Shown here: positions 6,293-6,579 of the stretch, in pieces
Numbering within the stretch: the stretch's first letter is position 1
Layout: the number at the start of each line of letters is the position of its first letter
Assembly: GCA_022428035.1 (NCBI GenBank)
Contig: JAKMDG010000017.1
Location: 1-6,579, forward strand
Direction: 5' to 3'
DNA: 6,579 nt
Source: Longimicrobiales bacterium
Lineage (GTDB): Bacteria; Gemmatimonadota; Gemmatimonadetes; Longimicrobiales; Gaopeijiaceae
Notes under the pieces: generated by a model
Told to the model about the DNA's origin: nothing
The model's database searches: none
What the model saw: the letters and a program-made list of their open reading frames with translations, nothing else
Program-made: the position numbers and the translations under genes

Positions 6293-6579
6293 ATCAGCAA
6301 GGACCGAGTTCGTGTCAACGACCAGATCAGGATCAGCCCCATCCGGCTGATTCAGGACGACGGTGAGCAGGTCGGCATCGTCTCGATCGACGAGGCCCGG
6401 GAACGGGCCAAAGTACGTGCGATGGATCTGGTTGAGGTCGCTCCCGACGCGCGTCCACCCGTGGTCAAAATGATGGACTACGGGAAGTACAAGTACGAGG
6501 CGGATCGGCAGCGACGTGAGGCACGGAAAAAGCAGCACACCATCAGGGTCAAGGAAGTGAAGTTCAGGCCGGGCATCGA
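6293..6579 (+). CDS. infC: translation initiation factor IF-3, 5' part, ATC start codon
   Basis: The first 95 residues of IF-3, which binds the 30S subunit, keeps it apart from 50S and checks start-codon and initiator-tRNA choice. The N-terminal domain is clear: RVNDQIRISPIRLI (7-20), GEQVGIVSIDEAR (24-36), MDLVEVAPDARPPVVKMMDYGKYKYE (split by position: 44-58 and 59-69), then the basic interdomain helix to KEVKFRPGI (87-95). The gene runs off the window edge, so the C-terminal 30S-binding domain is not seen. The start is ATC. The in-frame TAG at 6278 is only five codons back, no ATG, GTG or TTG lies between, and the first in-frame ATG (6422) would remove half the domain. The family is known for AUU or similar starts used for autoregulation. 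The Cys usual in PPVCRIMDYGK is Val58 here. rpmI and rplT would be expected next. Confidence 0.97.
   Translation, partial: MSKDRVRVNDQIRISPIRLIQDDGEQVGIVSIDEARERAKVRAMDLVEVAPDARPPVVKMMDYGKYKYEADRQRREARKKQHTIRVKEVKFRPGI

Noticed and set aside
6222..6350. ATG frame overlapping the start of infC in another frame
   Set aside because: It has no good ribosome binding site and no recognisable protein, and it competes with the certain IF-3 frame.

Overview
The window looks like chromosomal DNA of a GC-rich, Gram-negative-type bacterium. The secreted Asp-box (VPS10/sortilin-like) propeller protein and the exported beta-lactamase-fold serine hydrolase are of types frequent in Gemmatimonadota and Acidobacteriota. 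I favour a Gemmatimonadota-like host, but this is an inference from remembered family resemblance, not a search. All genes lie on the + strand and the window is densely coded.

Left part (1-3826) is a tight three-gene unit. It holds the 3' end of a large Asp-box propeller protein, then a 63-residue two-helix membrane protein starting 3 nt after its stop (GTG start, GGAGG ribosome binding site), then a 479-residue exported serine hydrolase 5 nt further on. The spacing says the three are co-transcribed. A shared role in the cell envelope is plausible, but no substrate can be named.

Right part (3827-6579) is a translation locus: thrS (threonyl-tRNA synthetase, complete) followed by infC (initiation factor IF-3, 3' end outside the window). 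This thrS-infC order is the one known from E. coli, where rpmI, rplT and pheST follow.

The most interesting stretch is the 272-nt gap before thrS. In order it holds a TTGACC -35-like box, an AGGAG ribosome binding site, a 25-codon GTG-initiated reading frame with five Thr codons (four of them within six codons), a segment that can pair with the left arm of the next hairpin, an intrinsic terminator with a T6 tract, and a further hairpin just before a thrS start that has no Shine-Dalgarno sequence. Together these form a candidate Thr-codon leader-peptide attenuator of thrS. Low charged tRNA-Thr would stall the leader ribosome, free the antiterminator and raise thrS expression.

The 271-nt gap between thrS and infC holds several hairpins and a near-perfect intrinsic terminator (7 bp, TTCG loop, T7). 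infC then starts at an ATC codon behind a perfect AGGAGG. No ATG, GTG or TTG is available, which fits the classical IF-3 autoregulation through a non-canonical start codon.

No tRNA, rRNA, CRISPR array, insertion sequence or other mobile element was seen.
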